A stretch of 64,000 nt of DNA, from assembly GCA_030610945.1 (NCBI GenBank), contig JAUWQV010000003.1:62001-126000 (forward strand). Reading direction: 5' to 3'. Under the pieces are notes generated by a model. It made no database searches. It was not told where the DNA came from and saw nothing but the letters and a program-made list of their open reading frames with translations. Each line of letters opens with the position of its first letter. Positions within the stretch are counted from its first letter, which is position 1. The translations under genes were made by a program, and so were the position numbers. This stretch comes from Methanocellales archaeon (GTDB taxonomy: Archaea; Halobacteriota; UBA148; JAUWXC01). Below are positions 1 through 10,891 of this stretch, piece by piece.

Positions 1-1575
1 AACGGCACCGTAGCCTTTGGTTCTGCGCTATACAACTGGGCGATCAGCGTGCCACACATGAAGAAGACCGGCATAAGTTTCAAGGAAGTATTCGAATGTT
101 GCCAGACCGGCAATATGAAAGAACTCGCCGAGAAAAGCCCTCTGCACGAGATATGTTTGGATATGGTCATCCGACATCTGCCAAATCCGCTAACAGCGCA
201 AAAGGACAGAGTAGGAGTGATATGGAAAGGCGACAAGTCAAGTGAGATAGGGAGAGCAATGGAAAGTTGCGACTCCAACGGCCCGGTCGCAATGATGGTA
301 ACAGACATCTGCATAGACCCACATGCGGGAGAAGTTGCTAGTGGAAGATTATTTAGTGGAACGCTGTCGCGCGGCCAGGAACTTTACATCTCTGGCACAT
401 ATGAAACCAACAGAGTCCAGCAGGTAGGCGTATTCATGGGCGCTGAGCGTTTGGAGGTGGAGAAAATCCCAGCTGGAAATATTGCTGCAATCACTGGAAT
501 GAAGGATGCCGTGGTTGGCTCTACTGTCACCTCGTTAAAGGATATGCCGCCATTCGAGAGTATAAAACATGTCAGCGAGCCCGTGGTGACCGTTGCAGTC
601 GAGGCAAAAAATATGAAGGATTTGCCAAAGTTAGTTGTGGTTATCCGCCAGATATCAAAAGAGGACCCCACGCTCAACGTTAAAATTGACGAAGAGACGG
701 GGGAACATCTTATATCTGGAATGGGCGAACTGCACCTCGAAATTATCACCCACAGGATTGAGCGAGATTTTAATGTGCCAATTACCACGTCTTCACCAAT
801 AGTAGTATACAGAGAGACCGTTCAAGGTAGAGCTGGACCCGTAGAGGGCGTATCCCCTAACAGGCACAACAGATTCTATATGGAAGTTGAACCTCTTGAA
901 GAGGAGATTGTCAAACTGATTAAAATCGGCGATATCTCCATGAGGATGGATGCGCTGGAGCGGAGAGATTTGTTGATGAAGGCCGGAACGGACAAAGTGC
1001 AAGCGAAAAAGGTCGTGGAGATTTGCAGCTCCAACATACTTGTGGACATGACAAAAGGCATTCAATACCTGCGAGAGACGATGGAACTCATTATCGAAGG
1101 GTTTAAAGAGGCTATGGAAACTGGCCCACTTGCAAGAGAACCATGCCAGGGCATAAAGATCAAGCTGATGGATGTAAAACTGCATGAAGATGCAATACAC
1201 AGAGGGCCGGCACAGGTCATTCCAGCTGCGAGGCAGGCAATTCACGAAGCAATCAGACAGGCGAGACCGGCAATCCTTGAGCCGATTCAAGACGTGCACA
1301 TACACGTGCCGACCAATTTGATGGGCAGTGCAACCAGAGAGATTCAGGGGCGGCGCGGCCAGATTTTGGAGATAGAACAAGAAGGAGATATGACCTTTAT
1401 CAAGGGCAAAGCTCCGGTGTCAGAGTTGTTTGGATTTGCTGGAGATATGCGCTCTGCTACGGAAGGAAGGGCTCTGTGGAATACTGAGCACGCCGGGTTC
1501 CAGATTCTTCCGCAAAATCTTCAGGAAGGACTGATTCGGGAAATCAGGCAAAGGAAAGGTTTAAAAACTTCGTGA
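1..1575 (+). CDS. fusA: Translation elongation factor EF-2 (C-terminal part; 5' end outside window)
   Basis: Open frame from base 1; EF-2 domain II-V sequence (e.g. [61 protein letters not shown]). Confidence 0.97.
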   Translation, partial: NGTVAFGSALYNWAISVPHMKKTGISFKEVFECCQTGNMKELAEKSPLHEICLDMVIRHLPNPLTAQKDRVGVIWKGDKSSEIGRAMESCDSNGPVAMMVTDICIDPHAGEVASGRLFSGTLSRGQELYISGTYETNRVQQVGVFMGAERLEVEKIPAGNIAAITGMKDAVVGSTVTSLKDMPPFESIKHVSEPVVTVAVEAKNMKDLPKLVVVIRQISKEDPTLNVKIDEETGEHLISGMGELHLEIITHRIERDFNVPITTSSPIVVYRETVQGRAGPVEGVSPNRHNRFYMEVEPLEEEIVKLIKIGDISMRMDALERRDLLMKAGTDKVQAKKVVEICSSNILVDMTKGIQYLRETMELIIEGFKEAMETGPLAREPCQGIKIKLMDVKLHEDAIHRGPAQVIPAARQAIHEAIRQARPAILEPIQDVHIHVPTNLMGSATREIQGRRGQILEIEQEGDMTFIKGKAPVSELFGFAGDMRSATEGRALWNTEHAGFQILPQNLQEGLIREIRQRKGLKTS

Positions 1576-1675
1576 CCTAAAAAGGCAAATTTGGAACCGA
1601 ATTGTATAAGTCTAAGAAACGCATATTCATGGCACGGATTACGTGTATCAAGTGTAGATAGGAAGGAGGAAGATT

Positions 1676-2941
1676 ATGGCAGCAAAACCACATATGAATT
1701 TAGCTGTAATCGGACATGTTGACCACGGAAAATCGACACTCGTGGGACGACTGTTGTTCGAGACAGGCGCTGTACCAGCGCATATAATTGAACAGTATAA
1801 GAAAGAGGCAGAGGCAAAAGGAAAGGCCACGTTCGAGTTTGCATGGGTAATGGACTCGTTGAAAGAAGAGAGGGAGAGAGGACTTACCATCGATATCGCC
1901 CACAGGCGATTTGATACGCCCAAATACTACTTTACCGTTGTTGATTGCCCAGGACACAGGGACTTTGTCAAGAACATGATTACAGGCGCATCGCAGGCAG
2001 ATGCCGCCCTGTTGGTAGTGGCTGCAAAAGAGGGCATAATGCCCCAGACCAAGGAGCACGTATTCCTGTCACGAACACTTGGCATCAATCAGTTGATTAT
2101 AGCCATCAACAAGATGGATACCGTCAACTACGATGAAAGCAGGTACAAACAGGTAAAAGAGGATGCTGAAAAGCTTCTTAAAACGGTAGGGTACAAGACT
2201 GAGAACATCCACTTCATACCGACTTCTGCATTTGAAGGAGACTGCATCTCCAAGAAAAGCGAGAAAATGCCGTGGTACACTGGACCTTCGGTGTTGGAAG
2301 CACTTGACATGCTAAAAGAGCCAGAGAAGCCTGTTACACTGCCACTACGTATCCCGATTCAGGATGTGTACACCATCTCCGGTGTTGGAACAGTTCCAGT
2401 CGGACGTGTGGAAACTGGCAAGATGAAGAAAGGCGACAAGGTCATATTCCAGCCAGCAAACGTCAGCGGCGAGATCAAATCAATCGAAATGCATCATGAG
2501 GAGATTTCAGAAGCAGTTCCAGGCGATAACATAGGGTTCAACGTCAGAGGAGTTGGCAAGGATGACATACGAAGGGGAGACGTCTGTGGACACCCTGACA
2601 AACCACCAAGTGTTGCCGATGAATTCACAGCACAAATAGTTGTACTTCAGCACCCATCTGCGATTACGGTAGGATATACACCGGTTTTCCACTGTCACAC
2701 CACACAGGTTGCCTGCACGCTGATTGAACTTAAAAGTAAGCTGGACCCCAAGACGGGGCAGGCCAAGGAAGAAAAGCCAGATTTCCTGAAGACGGGTGAC
2801 GCAGCGATTGTACAGGTCAAACCAACGCGTCCGATGGTAATCGAAAAGGTCAAGGAGATTCCGCAGTTAGGGCGATTTGCGATTCGAGATATGGGGATGA
2901 CTATCGCTGCTGGCATGTGCATCGACATCAAGTCTAAGTGA
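1676..2941 (+). CDS. tuf: Translation elongation factor EF-1 alpha
   Basis: GTPase motifs [24 protein letters not shown]. Confidence 0.98.
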   Translation: MAAKPHMNLAVIGHVDHGKSTLVGRLLFETGAVPAHIIEQYKKEAEAKGKATFEFAWVMDSLKEERERGLTIDIAHRRFDTPKYYFTVVDCPGHRDFVKNMITGASQADAALLVVAAKEGIMPQTKEHVFLSRTLGINQLIIAINKMDTVNYDESRYKQVKEDAEKLLKTVGYKTENIHFIPTSAFEGDCISKKSEKMPWYTGPSVLEALDMLKEPEKPVTLPLRIPIQDVYTISGVGTVPVGRVETGKMKKGDKVIFQPANVSGEIKSIEMHHEEISEAVPGDNIGFNVRGVGKDDIRRGDVCGHPDKPPSVADEFTAQIVVLQHPSAITVGYTPVFHCHTTQVACTLIELKSKLDPKTGQAKEEKPDFLKTGDAAIVQVKPTRPMVIEKVKEIPQLGRFAIRDMGMTIAAGMCIDIKSK

Positions 2942-2957
2942 TCAGGGATTTGGAAAA

Positions 2958-3269
2958 ATGGCTCAGAAGGCAAAGATACGGCTATCAGGAACCAGTCCGA
3001 ATAAATTGGACGATGTTTGCAGTCAGGTTAAGCAAATCGCTGAGAGGACTGGCGTAGACATCTCTGGGCCAATACCACTCCCTACAAAGAAGCTTATAGT
3101 GCCATGCAGAAAGAGCCCTGATGGGGAAGGGACTGCCACCTGGGAGCACTGGACGATGAAGGTGCACAAGCGCCTGATAAATATAGACGCAGATGAAAGG
3201 GCGCTGAGACAGCTGATGAGGATTCAGGTCCCAGAAGACGTCAGCATCGAGATCGTGCTGGAAGGGTAA
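2958..3269 (+). CDS. rps10: Ribosomal protein uS10
   Basis: [15 protein letters not shown]...[38 protein letters not shown]. Confidence 0.97.
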   Translation: MAQKAKIRLSGTSPNKLDDVCSQVKQIAERTGVDISGPIPLPTKKLIVPCRKSPDGEGTATWEHWTMKVHKRLINIDADERALRQLMRIQVPEDVSIEIVLEG

Positions 3270-3290
3270 AACGTTCTTTTAAAGACTGCA

Positions 3291-3364
3291 CGGACCCGCC
3301 GGGATTTGAACCCGGGTTAGAGGCTCCGGAGGCCCCTGTACTATCCTAACTATACTACAGGCCC
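3291..3364 (-). tRNA. tRNA-Arg (CCG)
   Basis: Minus-strand cloverleaf GGGCCTG...CTCCGGA anticodon loop...GGTTCAAATCC...CGGGTCCG; acceptor, anticodon and T arms pair. Confidence 0.88.
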
Positions 3365-3493
3365 AGTATCTCAATTGCCCTTATGCAATATGATAGTAAC
3401 GTTCTTCTTTTATGGCATAACGTTAATATTCGTCAAGCCCATGTTTCTATCACGTATAATCCTGCTGAGCGAGCGTATGTAGAATGCAGGTTT

Positions 3494-3514
3494 AAAAAGG
3501 GTGCAACCCTTTTT
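3494..3514 (+). repeat. Perfect inverted repeat AAAAAGGGT-GCA-ACCCTTTTT abutting tRNA-Ser(TGA)
   Basis: 9-bp perfect stem, 3-nt loop, ending one base before the tRNA 5' end. Confidence 0.8.
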
Positions 3515-3655
3515 GCCGAGGTAGCCAAGTGGCCTAAGGCGCCGGTCTTGAACAACCCTTTTCCACTTCGTGCAAAAGCGTTGACGGAAAAATAAGAGGG
3601 TTAAAGCAAACCGGTGTTCCTCTGGAACGCAAGGGTTCAAATCCCTTCCTCGGCG
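3515..3655 (+). tRNA. tRNA-Ser (TGA), with ~56-nt intron (approx. 3553..3608) at 37/38
   Basis: GCCGAGG...CCTCGGC acceptor, CCGGT/ACCGG anticodon stem, loop CTTGAA|intron|A, long variable arm, GGTTCAAATCC T-arm. Confidence 0.9.
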
Positions 3656-3679
3656 TGACCATAACTAAAGGGGGTAAAA

Positions 3680-5128
3680 ATGACGCTAAAAGAGAAATTA
3701 AAAAAACTCGATGAATGCCTGTGGGAGTTGCCCAAGGGCGCTGTTGAAGGGATGCACGTCCCGACATGGATATTCTTGTCAGAGACTCTGCTAAAGCAGG
3801 TCGAGGAGGGTGCGATAACGCAGGCTGCAAACATCGCCTGCCTTCCAGGAATTCACAAACATTCCATTGCATTACCGGACATGCATTTTGGCTATGGTTT
3901 TCCCATCGGTGGCGTCGCCGCCTTGGATTCTGAAACGGGTGGCCTCTCGCCAGGCGGCATTGGCTTTGACATCAACTGCGGCGTTCGCCTGCTAAGGACA
4001 AATCTGAGCGCAGAAGACGTCAAACCGCATGTGGAAGGGCTGGTGATGGAGATATTCCAGAACGTTCCCTCTGGCGTGGGCAAAGGCGGGAAAGTCAAGT
4101 TATCTGCACCGCAACTCGATGAAGTCCTCGAAATTGGGGCAGAATGGGCCGTGAGAAACGGCTATGGAATTGAAAAAGATTTAGAGCACCTTGAGGAAAA
4201 GGGGTGCATGAAATCTGCCAACCCGGAAAAGGTTTCAGTTAAGGCAAAACAAAGAGGTGCTCCGCAATTGGGGTCACTGGGTGCAGGGAATCACTTTTTA
4301 GAGATTCAGAAGGTTGACAAAATCTACATGCCAGACGTCGCAAAGAGATTTGGCATACGTGAAGGACAGGTCTGCGTCATGATTCACACCGGCTCCAGGG
4401 GCTTTGGACATCAGGTCTGCACGGATTATCTGCGAATTCTCGAGACCAAGTTTAGAGCAGAGACAGCAAAGCTGCCTGACCGCGAGTTGGTCTACGCACC
4501 GGCAGGAACGAAGGAGTGTGAGGATTACTTCGCTGCGATGTCATGCGCCGCCAATTTCGCATGGTGTAACAGGCAAATGATAAATCACTGGGTGAGAGAG
4601 AGCATGGCAAAGGTTCTGGGCATGCAACAGGACGAGCTTGGTATTGACGTGGTCTACGACGTCGCGCACAACATCGGCAAATTAGAGGAGCATGAGATAG
4701 ACGGAAAGAAGACAAAGGTTTTCGTGCACAGGAAGGGCGGAACCCGGTGCCTTGGTCCCGGATCTGGTGATATACCAAGCGATTATCGCGATGTGGGCCA
4801 GCCCGTGCTCGTTCCAGGAGATATGGGGTCTGCAAGTTATATTCTGGTGGGGACAAAGATGGCCGAAGAGGAGACGTTCTCTTCTGTTTGCCATGGCGCA
4901 GGGCGAGTTATGTCGAGACATAGTGCACTGAAGCAATTCAGGGGCGAGAGCGTAAAGGCAAATTTAGCCAACAAGGACATATTCGTGAAAGCTGCCAGTT
5001 GGAAGGTGCTGGCAGAAGAAGCGCCAGGCGTATACAAAGACATCCATGAAGTCGTGCGCGTGTGCGAAGTTGCAGGCATCAGCAAGACGGTTGCCAAACT
5101 CGTCCCAATGGGTGTTATGAAGGGGTGA
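3680..5128 (+). CDS. rtcB: RtcB, tRNA-splicing ligase
   Basis: MHFGYGFPIGGVAA, GGIGFDINCGVR, GSLGAGNHFLEIQ, HTGSRGFGHQV, MGSASYIL, CHGAGR. Confidence 0.98.
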   Translation: MTLKEKLKKLDECLWELPKGAVEGMHVPTWIFLSETLLKQVEEGAITQAANIACLPGIHKHSIALPDMHFGYGFPIGGVAALDSETGGLSPGGIGFDINCGVRLLRTNLSAEDVKPHVEGLVMEIFQNVPSGVGKGGKVKLSAPQLDEVLEIGAEWAVRNGYGIEKDLEHLEEKGCMKSANPEKVSVKAKQRGAPQLGSLGAGNHFLEIQKVDKIYMPDVAKRFGIREGQVCVMIHTGSRGFGHQVCTDYLRILETKFRAETAKLPDRELVYAPAGTKECEDYFAAMSCAANFAWCNRQMINHWVRESMAKVLGMQQDELGIDVVYDVAHNIGKLEEHEIDGKKTKVFVHRKGGTRCLGPGSGDIPSDYRDVGQPVLVPGDMGSASYILVGTKMAEEETFSSVCHGAGRVMSRHSALKQFRGESVKANLANKDIFVKAASWKVLAEEAPGVYKDIHEVVRVCEVAGISKTVAKLVPMGVMKG

Positions 5129-5148
5129 AAATCAGAAATCCTTCAAAT

Positions 5149-5808
5149 TTATCTGAGTCTATCTCTGTAAATTTCCCTAATCATGTTAATAGCCGATATC
5201 ATTGCAAGATAAATTGTGATCAAAGAGAAGAATAGGAGGTACATGTTGGTTCTCAATTGCAATGTAACAGATGAGGGGTCAATCTCAAAAACACCGTCCT
5301 TGGTCTGTTGCGCAATTCCATGATGAAACCTAAAAGTTAGAGAGTTGGGTCCACTTGTTTGGAATTTTACTATATCGCTTCCTTTTAGCCTATATTCCGC
5401 CCACCCAGCACTCCCTTCTGTGCGATTGGCGGTTATGGATATTTTACAATATTCATCGTCAAGCATTCTGGCATTATCGGGATAAAATTCCACGATAAAA
5501 GATTCTGGAGTGTCTAACTTATCTTTCTTAACACTACAAATGCCATTTATATGGATCGTAATTGGCTGATTGACAGCGATAGCCCCCCTAGCAGAATAGT
5601 GCACATCCAGCCCATAAGTGATCACATTTACTCCATTCATTTTAATTTCTCCAACCAACCCCTCAGGATGTCTAAATACCTTATCGTGCTGGGGGCCCCA
5701 ATATCCGGCAAGTAGTGTAACGCTGAGTGTTATGAATAGGACACCTAAGACCGCTACAAAGCATATAAACCATCGATCATACTTGGATAAATTTCTGAGA
5801 AACTTCAT
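5149..5808 (-). CDS. Uncharacterised membrane protein with N- and C-terminal transmembrane segments
   Basis: Hydrophobic helices at both ends (FICFVAVLGVLFITLSVTLLAG; LLFFSLITIYLAMISAIN); start overlaps the stop of the upstream small ORF. Confidence 0.75.
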   Translation of the reverse strand: MKFLRNLSKYDRWFICFVAVLGVLFITLSVTLLAGYWGPQHDKVFRHPEGLVGEIKMNGVNVITYGLDVHYSARGAIAVNQPITIHINGICSVKKDKLDTPESFIVEFYPDNARMLDDEYCKISITANRTEGSAGWAEYRLKGSDIVKFQTSGPNSLTFRFHHGIAQQTKDGVFEIDPSSVTLQLRTNMYLLFFSLITIYLAMISAINMIREIYRDRLR

Positions 5809-5948
5809 CTGAACGACTCCTTAACATCCTTCTTGGGTGCTTCCTCGTGATACTCGCACTCTGCGCATATCCACTCATCGAGAACGAACTCCAAACTTGC
5901 GCCACAATTGGGGCATTTTTTCGTTTTCATCTTCGCCACATCACACAT
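5805..5948 (-). CDS. Small zinc-ribbon protein (47 aa)
   Basis: Not in ORF track; minus-strand translation MCDVAKMKTKKCPNCGASLEFVLDEWICAECEYHEEAPKKDVKESFR*, two CxxC pairs, overlaps both neighbours. Confidence 0.75.
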   Translation of the reverse strand: MCDVAKMKTKKCPNCGASLEFVLDEWICAECEYHEEAPKKDVKESFR

Positions 5949-6393
5949 CTAAAATCACCTGTGCCATCCATTTTCCGTCGCGCTTCTTGACTTCCATGTT
6001 GTGATACGTGCATGCCTTTACCTCGGTTTTTATCGTGTGCTTTTGATGGTCTATCCGCTCGCCTGAGACCTTTGCGCTGAGTTTCATCTGCTTTTCGTCG
6101 ACCTTGACGTCAAACTTGGAAAACACCAAGCCTTCGGAGTCAACGTAAAAGAGCAGTTCATTCAACCAATCGAACATCAGCGACTTCAGGTCCTCGCCCT
6201 TGACTTCAATGTCTTTCGTAACCTTGGGTGCAACGTTTTTCGTTTCCACCATGACCTCGAACATCGCAAGGGCGGCGTTGGCAAACAATTCATCCTGCGT
6301 CTCGCCGTACGCCCTGAAGCAAACGTCCGCCGTCGCAAAATCCAGGAACTCAAATTGTTTCATATCCACACACACAAACCTTATCACAAGCAA
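5941..6393 (-). CDS. Archease (RtcB cofactor); start may be the internal ATG at 6363
   Basis: FLDFATADVCFRAYGETQDELFANAALAMFEVM...KSLMFDWLNELLFYVDSEGLVF. Confidence 0.92.
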   Translation of the reverse strand: MLVIRFVCVDMKQFEFLDFATADVCFRAYGETQDELFANAALAMFEVMVETKNVAPKVTKDIEVKGEDLKSLMFDWLNELLFYVDSEGLVFSKFDVKVDEKQMKLSAKVSGERIDHQKHTIKTEVKACTYHNMEVKKRDGKWMAQVILDV

Positions 6394-6418
6394 CCTTTAT
6401 ATAAGAATAGTCTAATCT

Positions 6419-7246
6419 ATGAGGAAATACGAGATGTGCAGCGGTAATCTGGCGATAATAATACCATCGTCCTTGACATCTGAAAGCAAGGATCAGCGAA
6501 TCAAGACATACAAGGTAGGACAAATCGCCAGGGCGGCGTCCATCTTCAGGGTGGACAGAATCAGCATATATAGAGACCCTGAATACGATGACAGCAAATT
6601 CATCGACCTGGTGCTTAGATACGCGGAAACGCCGCAATATCTGAGAAAACACCTCTTCCCCCTGATGGATGAGCTTAAGTATGCGGGAGTGATTCCGCCG
6701 CTACGGACACCGCATCATCCATTGCGTTCATCTCCTGAAGTAGGAGAATATCGAGAAGGAGTCGTGGTCGGATCTGACGAAGGCGCTTGGGTCGATATCG
6801 GCATAGAAGGCCCAGTTCCGTTGCGTGCTGACAGAACAGTGCACAAGGGAGAGCGCGTGACCGTCAGGATCTTTTCGCGAAGACCTCTGCAAGTCGAGCT
6901 GTGGGATAAAAATCGAATCCCCCAGTACTGGGGATACCAAACCGAGATTGCAGGAACGTTAGGAAAAACGCTCAAAGCACAGCCGCTGGTAATTGCAGCA
7001 TCGAAAAAAGGCAGTACCGTTGATGGGCAATTGCTAACAAAATTGCAAAAGGCACTGCAAAAAAGCGTCTCGGTCGCGTTTGGGTCTCCAGCAAGAGGAA
7101 TCGATGACATTCTGCACGAGGAAGGCTGCACGCTTTCCGACCTTGCAGATTACGTCATCAACACCATACCAAACCAGGGAACTGCCACCGTTAGAACAGA
7201 GGAAGCAGTATTCGCAACCCTGTCGATACTAAACATAGTCAGATAA
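6419..7246 (+). CDS. SPOUT-family putative RNA methyltransferase (DUF171), typical neighbour of rpl3
   Basis: AIIIPSSLTSESKDQRIKTYKVGQIARAASIFRVDRISIY; position upstream of uL3. Confidence 0.85.
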   Translation: MRKYEMCSGNLAIIIPSSLTSESKDQRIKTYKVGQIARAASIFRVDRISIYRDPEYDDSKFIDLVLRYAETPQYLRKHLFPLMDELKYAGVIPPLRTPHHPLRSSPEVGEYREGVVVGSDEGAWVDIGIEGPVPLRADRTVHKGERVTVRIFSRRPLQVELWDKNRIPQYWGYQTEIAGTLGKTLKAQPLVIAASKKGSTVDGQLLTKLQKALQKSVSVAFGSPARGIDDILHEEGCTLSDLADYVINTIPNQGTATVRTEEAVFATLSILNIVR

Positions 7247-7257
7247 TGGAGTAAAAA

Positions 7258-8271
7258 ATGGCAACAATACATAGCCCCAGAAAGGGTTCCTTGGCATTTA
7301 GCCCAAGAAAAAGAGCAAAATCGCCAGTAGCAAGATTCGGATCCTGGCCAGAGAGCGAGGGTGAGCCAAAAGTACAGGGATTTGCCGGTTACAAGGCCGG
7401 AATGACCCATCTGACAATGATAGATGACAGTCCGCATAGCCTCACAGAGGGCATGGAAATTTCGGTTCCAGCTACGGTTATCGAGGTGCCCGCTATGAAA
7501 GTAGCAGCTATTCGAGTTTATTCCCATACGCCATATGGCACTAAATCAATAACAGAAGCATGGGCAAAAAAACTGGACCCAGAACTTAATAAATTGCTGC
7601 CAGTACCCAAGAAGCATGATGCTGGAGCGGCGCTAAAGCGCATCGAAGAGCTAATCTCTAAGGGCGTGGTAGACGATGTCCGAATATTAACCTACACATT
7701 ACCCAAGAACGTAGGAGGCATACCTAAGAAAAAGCCGGATATGATGGAGAACCGCATAGGTGGAGGAGGTATCCCTGCCAGGTTTGAATATGCCAAGAGC
7801 ATCATGGACAAGGAAATAAAGGCATCAGATGTGTTTAATGGTGGGGAACTTGTAGATGTAGCAGCCATCACAACAGGCAAGGGAACCCAGGGGCCTGTAA
7901 AAAGGTGGGGAGTGAAACTTCGAAAGCGCAAACATGCGAGAACAGGGAAAAAAAGACATATTGGAACGCTGGGGCCATGGCATCCGGCTAGGGTAAGCTG
8001 GAGGGTGCCGCAACTGGGCCAAACTGGTTACCATCAACGGACTGAATTTAATAAGCGCATCCTGCAGATAGGAGCAGACGGGGACAAAATCACACCAGAT
8101 GGCGGCTTCTTGAATTACGGTATTGTCAAGAACATGTTCATATTAATTAAGGGGACTGTTCCAGGCCCTGCGAAGCGCTTGGTCAGGATAAGGGCGGCTC
8201 TCAGGCCGAAAATGGCGCCAAAAGGCGCTCCAGAGATCAGGCACATTAGTGTAGAATCTAAACAAGGATGA
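7258..8271 (+). CDS. rpl3: Ribosomal protein uL3
   Basis: [78 protein letters not shown]. Confidence 0.98.
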   Translation: MATIHSPRKGSLAFSPRKRAKSPVARFGSWPESEGEPKVQGFAGYKAGMTHLTMIDDSPHSLTEGMEISVPATVIEVPAMKVAAIRVYSHTPYGTKSITEAWAKKLDPELNKLLPVPKKHDAGAALKRIEELISKGVVDDVRILTYTLPKNVGGIPKKKPDMMENRIGGGGIPARFEYAKSIMDKEIKASDVFNGGELVDVAAITTGKGTQGPVKRWGVKLRKRKHARTGKKRHIGTLGPWHPARVSWRVPQLGQTGYHQRTEFNKRILQIGADGDKITPDGGFLNYGIVKNMFILIKGTVPGPAKRLVRIRAALRPKMAPKGAPEIRHISVESKQG

Positions 8272-9035
8272 TAATCATGAAGGCACAACTTATAGACTTG
8301 TCAGGAAAGGCCAAGGGCAATGTGGAGCTGCCCAAGGTCTTTGAGGAAGAGTACAGGCCCGACCTGATAAAAAAGGCAGTCCTTGCAGCACAAGCCAACA
8401 GGCTGCAATCATATGGCTCAAATGCATACGCAGGAATGAGAACCTCAGCTGAAGGATGGGGCACCGGCAGAGGCGCTTCCAGAGTGCCACGAATTAAGGG
8501 CGGTAGCAGGGCTGCCAGGGTACCACAAGCGGTGGGTGGACGTAGAGCGCATCCACCAAAGCCCCAGAAGATTCTCAAAGAGAAGGTTAATACAAAGGAG
8601 CGGAAAAAGGCCATACGGTCTGCAATCGCGGCAACCACTAATGCCGAATTGGTCAAGAGCAGGGGGCACAAATATGGGGCAAAAGTGCCACTCATCGTCG
8701 AGAATGCCCTAGAAAAACTGGCAAAAACATCCGATGTGATAGGATTTCTGCAAACCGCCAACCTATGGGATGATGTCCTCAGGGCCAAGGAAGGAAAGAA
8801 AGTTCGGGCAGGCAAGGGCAAGATGCGGGGAAGAAAATATAAGCGCAAAAAGAGCCTGCTAATTGTAGTTTCTGAAGACAAGGGCATTTCCAAGGCAGCA
8901 CGCAACCTACCTGGAGTGGATGTAGTAACAGCAAACCAGTTAAATGTAGAGTTGCTTGCGCCAGGCGCACAACCCGGTAGGCTAACAATCTGGACGAAGG
9001 GTGCGCTGTCCAAAGTGGGAGGTGCGTTCAAGTGA
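8268..9035 (+). CDS. rpl4: Ribosomal protein uL4 (alternative ATG at 8277)
   Basis: [22 protein letters not shown]...[11 protein letters not shown]. Confidence 0.97.
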   Translation: MIIMKAQLIDLSGKAKGNVELPKVFEEEYRPDLIKKAVLAAQANRLQSYGSNAYAGMRTSAEGWGTGRGASRVPRIKGGSRAARVPQAVGGRRAHPPKPQKILKEKVNTKERKKAIRSAIAATTNAELVKSRGHKYGAKVPLIVENALEKLAKTSDVIGFLQTANLWDDVLRAKEGKKVRAGKGKMRGRKYKRKKSLLIVVSEDKGISKAARNLPGVDVVTANQLNVELLAPGAQPGRLTIWTKGALSKVGGAFK

Positions 9036-9283
9036 CGATAATCAAGTACCCATTCATAACAGAAAAGGCAACCATTGAGATGGGTGCCGAGAACAAACTT
9101 CAATTTATCGTTGATGTCAATGCAACAAAAGGGCAGGTTAAGAAAGAAGTTGAGAGGCTATATGATGTTACGGTCATCGATGTCAGGACGATGATGACGA
9201 CAAAAGGACTGAAAAAAGCGATAGTCAGGCTATCGCCGGAAGATTCGGCTGACGAGATTGCGAGTAGATTGGGAATATTCTAG
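9032..9283 (+). CDS. rpl23: Ribosomal protein uL23
   Basis: [39 protein letters not shown]. Confidence 0.97.
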   Translation: MTIIKYPFITEKATIEMGAENKLQFIVDVNATKGQVKKEVERLYDVTVIDVRTMMTTKGLKKAIVRLSPEDSADEIASRLGIF

Positions 9284-9293
9284 TGAGGCAAAG

Positions 9294-10013
9294 ATGGGGA
9301 AAAGAATTAAATCTCAGCGCAGGGGAAAAGGAACGCCAACATATAGGGCACCATCTCATAAATATAAGACAGAGCTTAAACACCCAAAGACGGGCGTGGG
9401 CGAAACTGTCAAGGGCAAGATTATCAGCATAGAGCACGACCCTGCCAGAACTGCACCAATCGCCAAGGTCATGTTTGAAAAGGGCAATAAGCAATACGTC
9501 CTTATACCAGAGGGCGTAGCAGTTGGCGATACGATTGAATGCGGCATATCCGCACAAATCAAGCCTGGAAATACATTGCCACTGGCAGAGATTCCAGATG
9601 GGGCACTTATATGCAATGTGGAGATTAGGCCAGGGTGTGGCGGTGCTCTTGTGAGGGCATCTGGCACGTATGCAATACTTACTGCACATGACGCTCACAA
9701 AACCATAATCCAACTACCAAGCGGCAAGACTAAGTGGCTAGACTCCAAATGCAGGGCTACAGTCGGCATTGTTGCAGGCGGAGGTCGAACAGATAAACCA
9801 TTCCTCAAGGCAGGCAAAAAATATCACAAAATGAAGGCACGAGCAGGGAAATACCCAACCGTAAGAGGTGTCGCGATGAATATAGTAGACCATCCGTTCG
9901 GTGGTGGAGGCTGGCAACATCCCGGAAGGCCAAAAACTGTGAGTAAGGGTGCCCCCCCAGGAAGGAAGGTTGGGTCTATAGGGGCACGGAGAACTGGAAA
10001 ACGGAAGAAGTGA
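9294..10013 (+). CDS. rpl2: Ribosomal protein uL2 (ATG at 9294; ORF track starts upstream)
   Basis: [25 protein letters not shown]...[49 protein letters not shown]. Confidence 0.98.
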   Translation: MGKRIKSQRRGKGTPTYRAPSHKYKTELKHPKTGVGETVKGKIISIEHDPARTAPIAKVMFEKGNKQYVLIPEGVAVGDTIECGISAQIKPGNTLPLAEIPDGALICNVEIRPGCGGALVRASGTYAILTAHDAHKTIIQLPSGKTKWLDSKCRATVGIVAGGGRTDKPFLKAGKKYHKMKARAGKYPTVRGVAMNIVDHPFGGGGWQHPGRPKTVSKGAPPGRKVGSIGARRTGKRKK

Positions 10014-10017
10014 TGAC

Positions 10018-10425
10018 ATGGCTGTTGAAACTAAGATACCCAGGAGAAAAGAGGCGTTCACATATAGAGGGCATACTCTTGATGAACTGAAAAAAATGAG
10101 ACTGGAGGAAATTGCTGAGTTACTGCCAGCGAGGGAGCGCAGAACCATCAAGCGAGGAATGCCAGAAACACACAAGAAATTGCTGGCTACTGTCAGAAAT
10201 GGCAAATCTGTAATCAGAACGCACCTGCGCGATATGATTATACTGCCAGAGATGGTGGGGCTGGAATTTGAGGTGCACAATGGCAAGCAGTTCATCAAAG
10301 TAAAAATTCAGCCAGAGATGATTGGGCACCACCTGGGAGAGTTTGCGCTAACGCGAAAAAAGGTTGTGCACGGAAGTGCTGGCATAGGTGCAACCAGATC
10401 GAGTAGGTACGTGCCATTGAAGTGA
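10018..10425 (+). CDS. rps19: Ribosomal protein uS19
   Basis: [14 protein letters not shown]...[23 protein letters not shown]. Confidence 0.97.
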   Translation: MAVETKIPRRKEAFTYRGHTLDELKKMRLEEIAELLPARERRTIKRGMPETHKKLLATVRNGKSVIRTHLRDMIILPEMVGLEFEVHNGKQFIKVKIQPEMIGHHLGEFALTRKKVVHGSAGIGATRSSRYVPLK

Positions 10426-10429
10426 TAAG

Positions 10430-10891
10430 ATGTCAAAAGTTGATTATTCCATGAAGGCAGAAGCCGATATAACGGCAAAGGCCATGACCTATGAAGTACA
10501 CATGTCGCCAAAACACGCATTTGAGATATGCAGGGAACTGAGAGGAATGCATATAACCAAGGCAAAGGCCTTCTTAGAGGATGTCATTGTCATGAAGAAG
10601 GCGGTGTCCTTCAAACGTCACAAGATAGACGTCAGCCACAAACGTGGGCTAAAGAAATGGTGTGCCGGGCGATATCCGAAGAAGGCTGCCGCTGAAATAC
10701 TCAAGCTTATCGCCAATGCCAGGAGCAATGCTGAGTATAAAGGGCTAGACCCGGAGCGGATGAAAATTAAGCATATCGCCACCAAGAAGGGTCGCGTAAT
10801 TCCAGGAATGATGCCCAGGGCGATGGGGAGAGCGACTCCCAAAAATACCGAGACAGTAACAGTTGAACTCATCATAGAAGAGGCGAAATAA
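10430..10891 (+). CDS. rpl22: Ribosomal protein uL22
   Basis: [28 protein letters not shown]...[16 protein letters not shown]. Confidence 0.97.
   Translation: MSKVDYSMKAEADITAKAMTYEVHMSPKHAFEICRELRGMHITKAKAFLEDVIVMKKAVSFKRHKIDVSHKRGLKKWCAGRYPKKAAAEILKLIANARSNAEYKGLDPERMKIKHIATKKGRVIPGMMPRAMGRATPKNTETVTVELIIEEAK

Noticed and set aside
3383-3595. 70-aa ORF overlapping tRNA-Ser(UGA)
   Set aside because: Most of its length is the tRNA gene and leader hairpin; no protein-like features.
4452-4856. 134-aa antisense ORF within rtcB
   Set aside because: Inside a strongly conserved gene; R/P/S-rich translation without motif support.
8258-9103. 281-aa antisense ORF opposite uL4, and similar long antisense ORFs (11028-11810, 33162-33893, 25936-26631, 793-1380)
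   Set aside because: They mirror well-conserved ribosomal/RNase J/EF-2 genes, have low-complexity or S/P/L-rich translations and no recognisable motifs; typical artefacts of biased codon usage.
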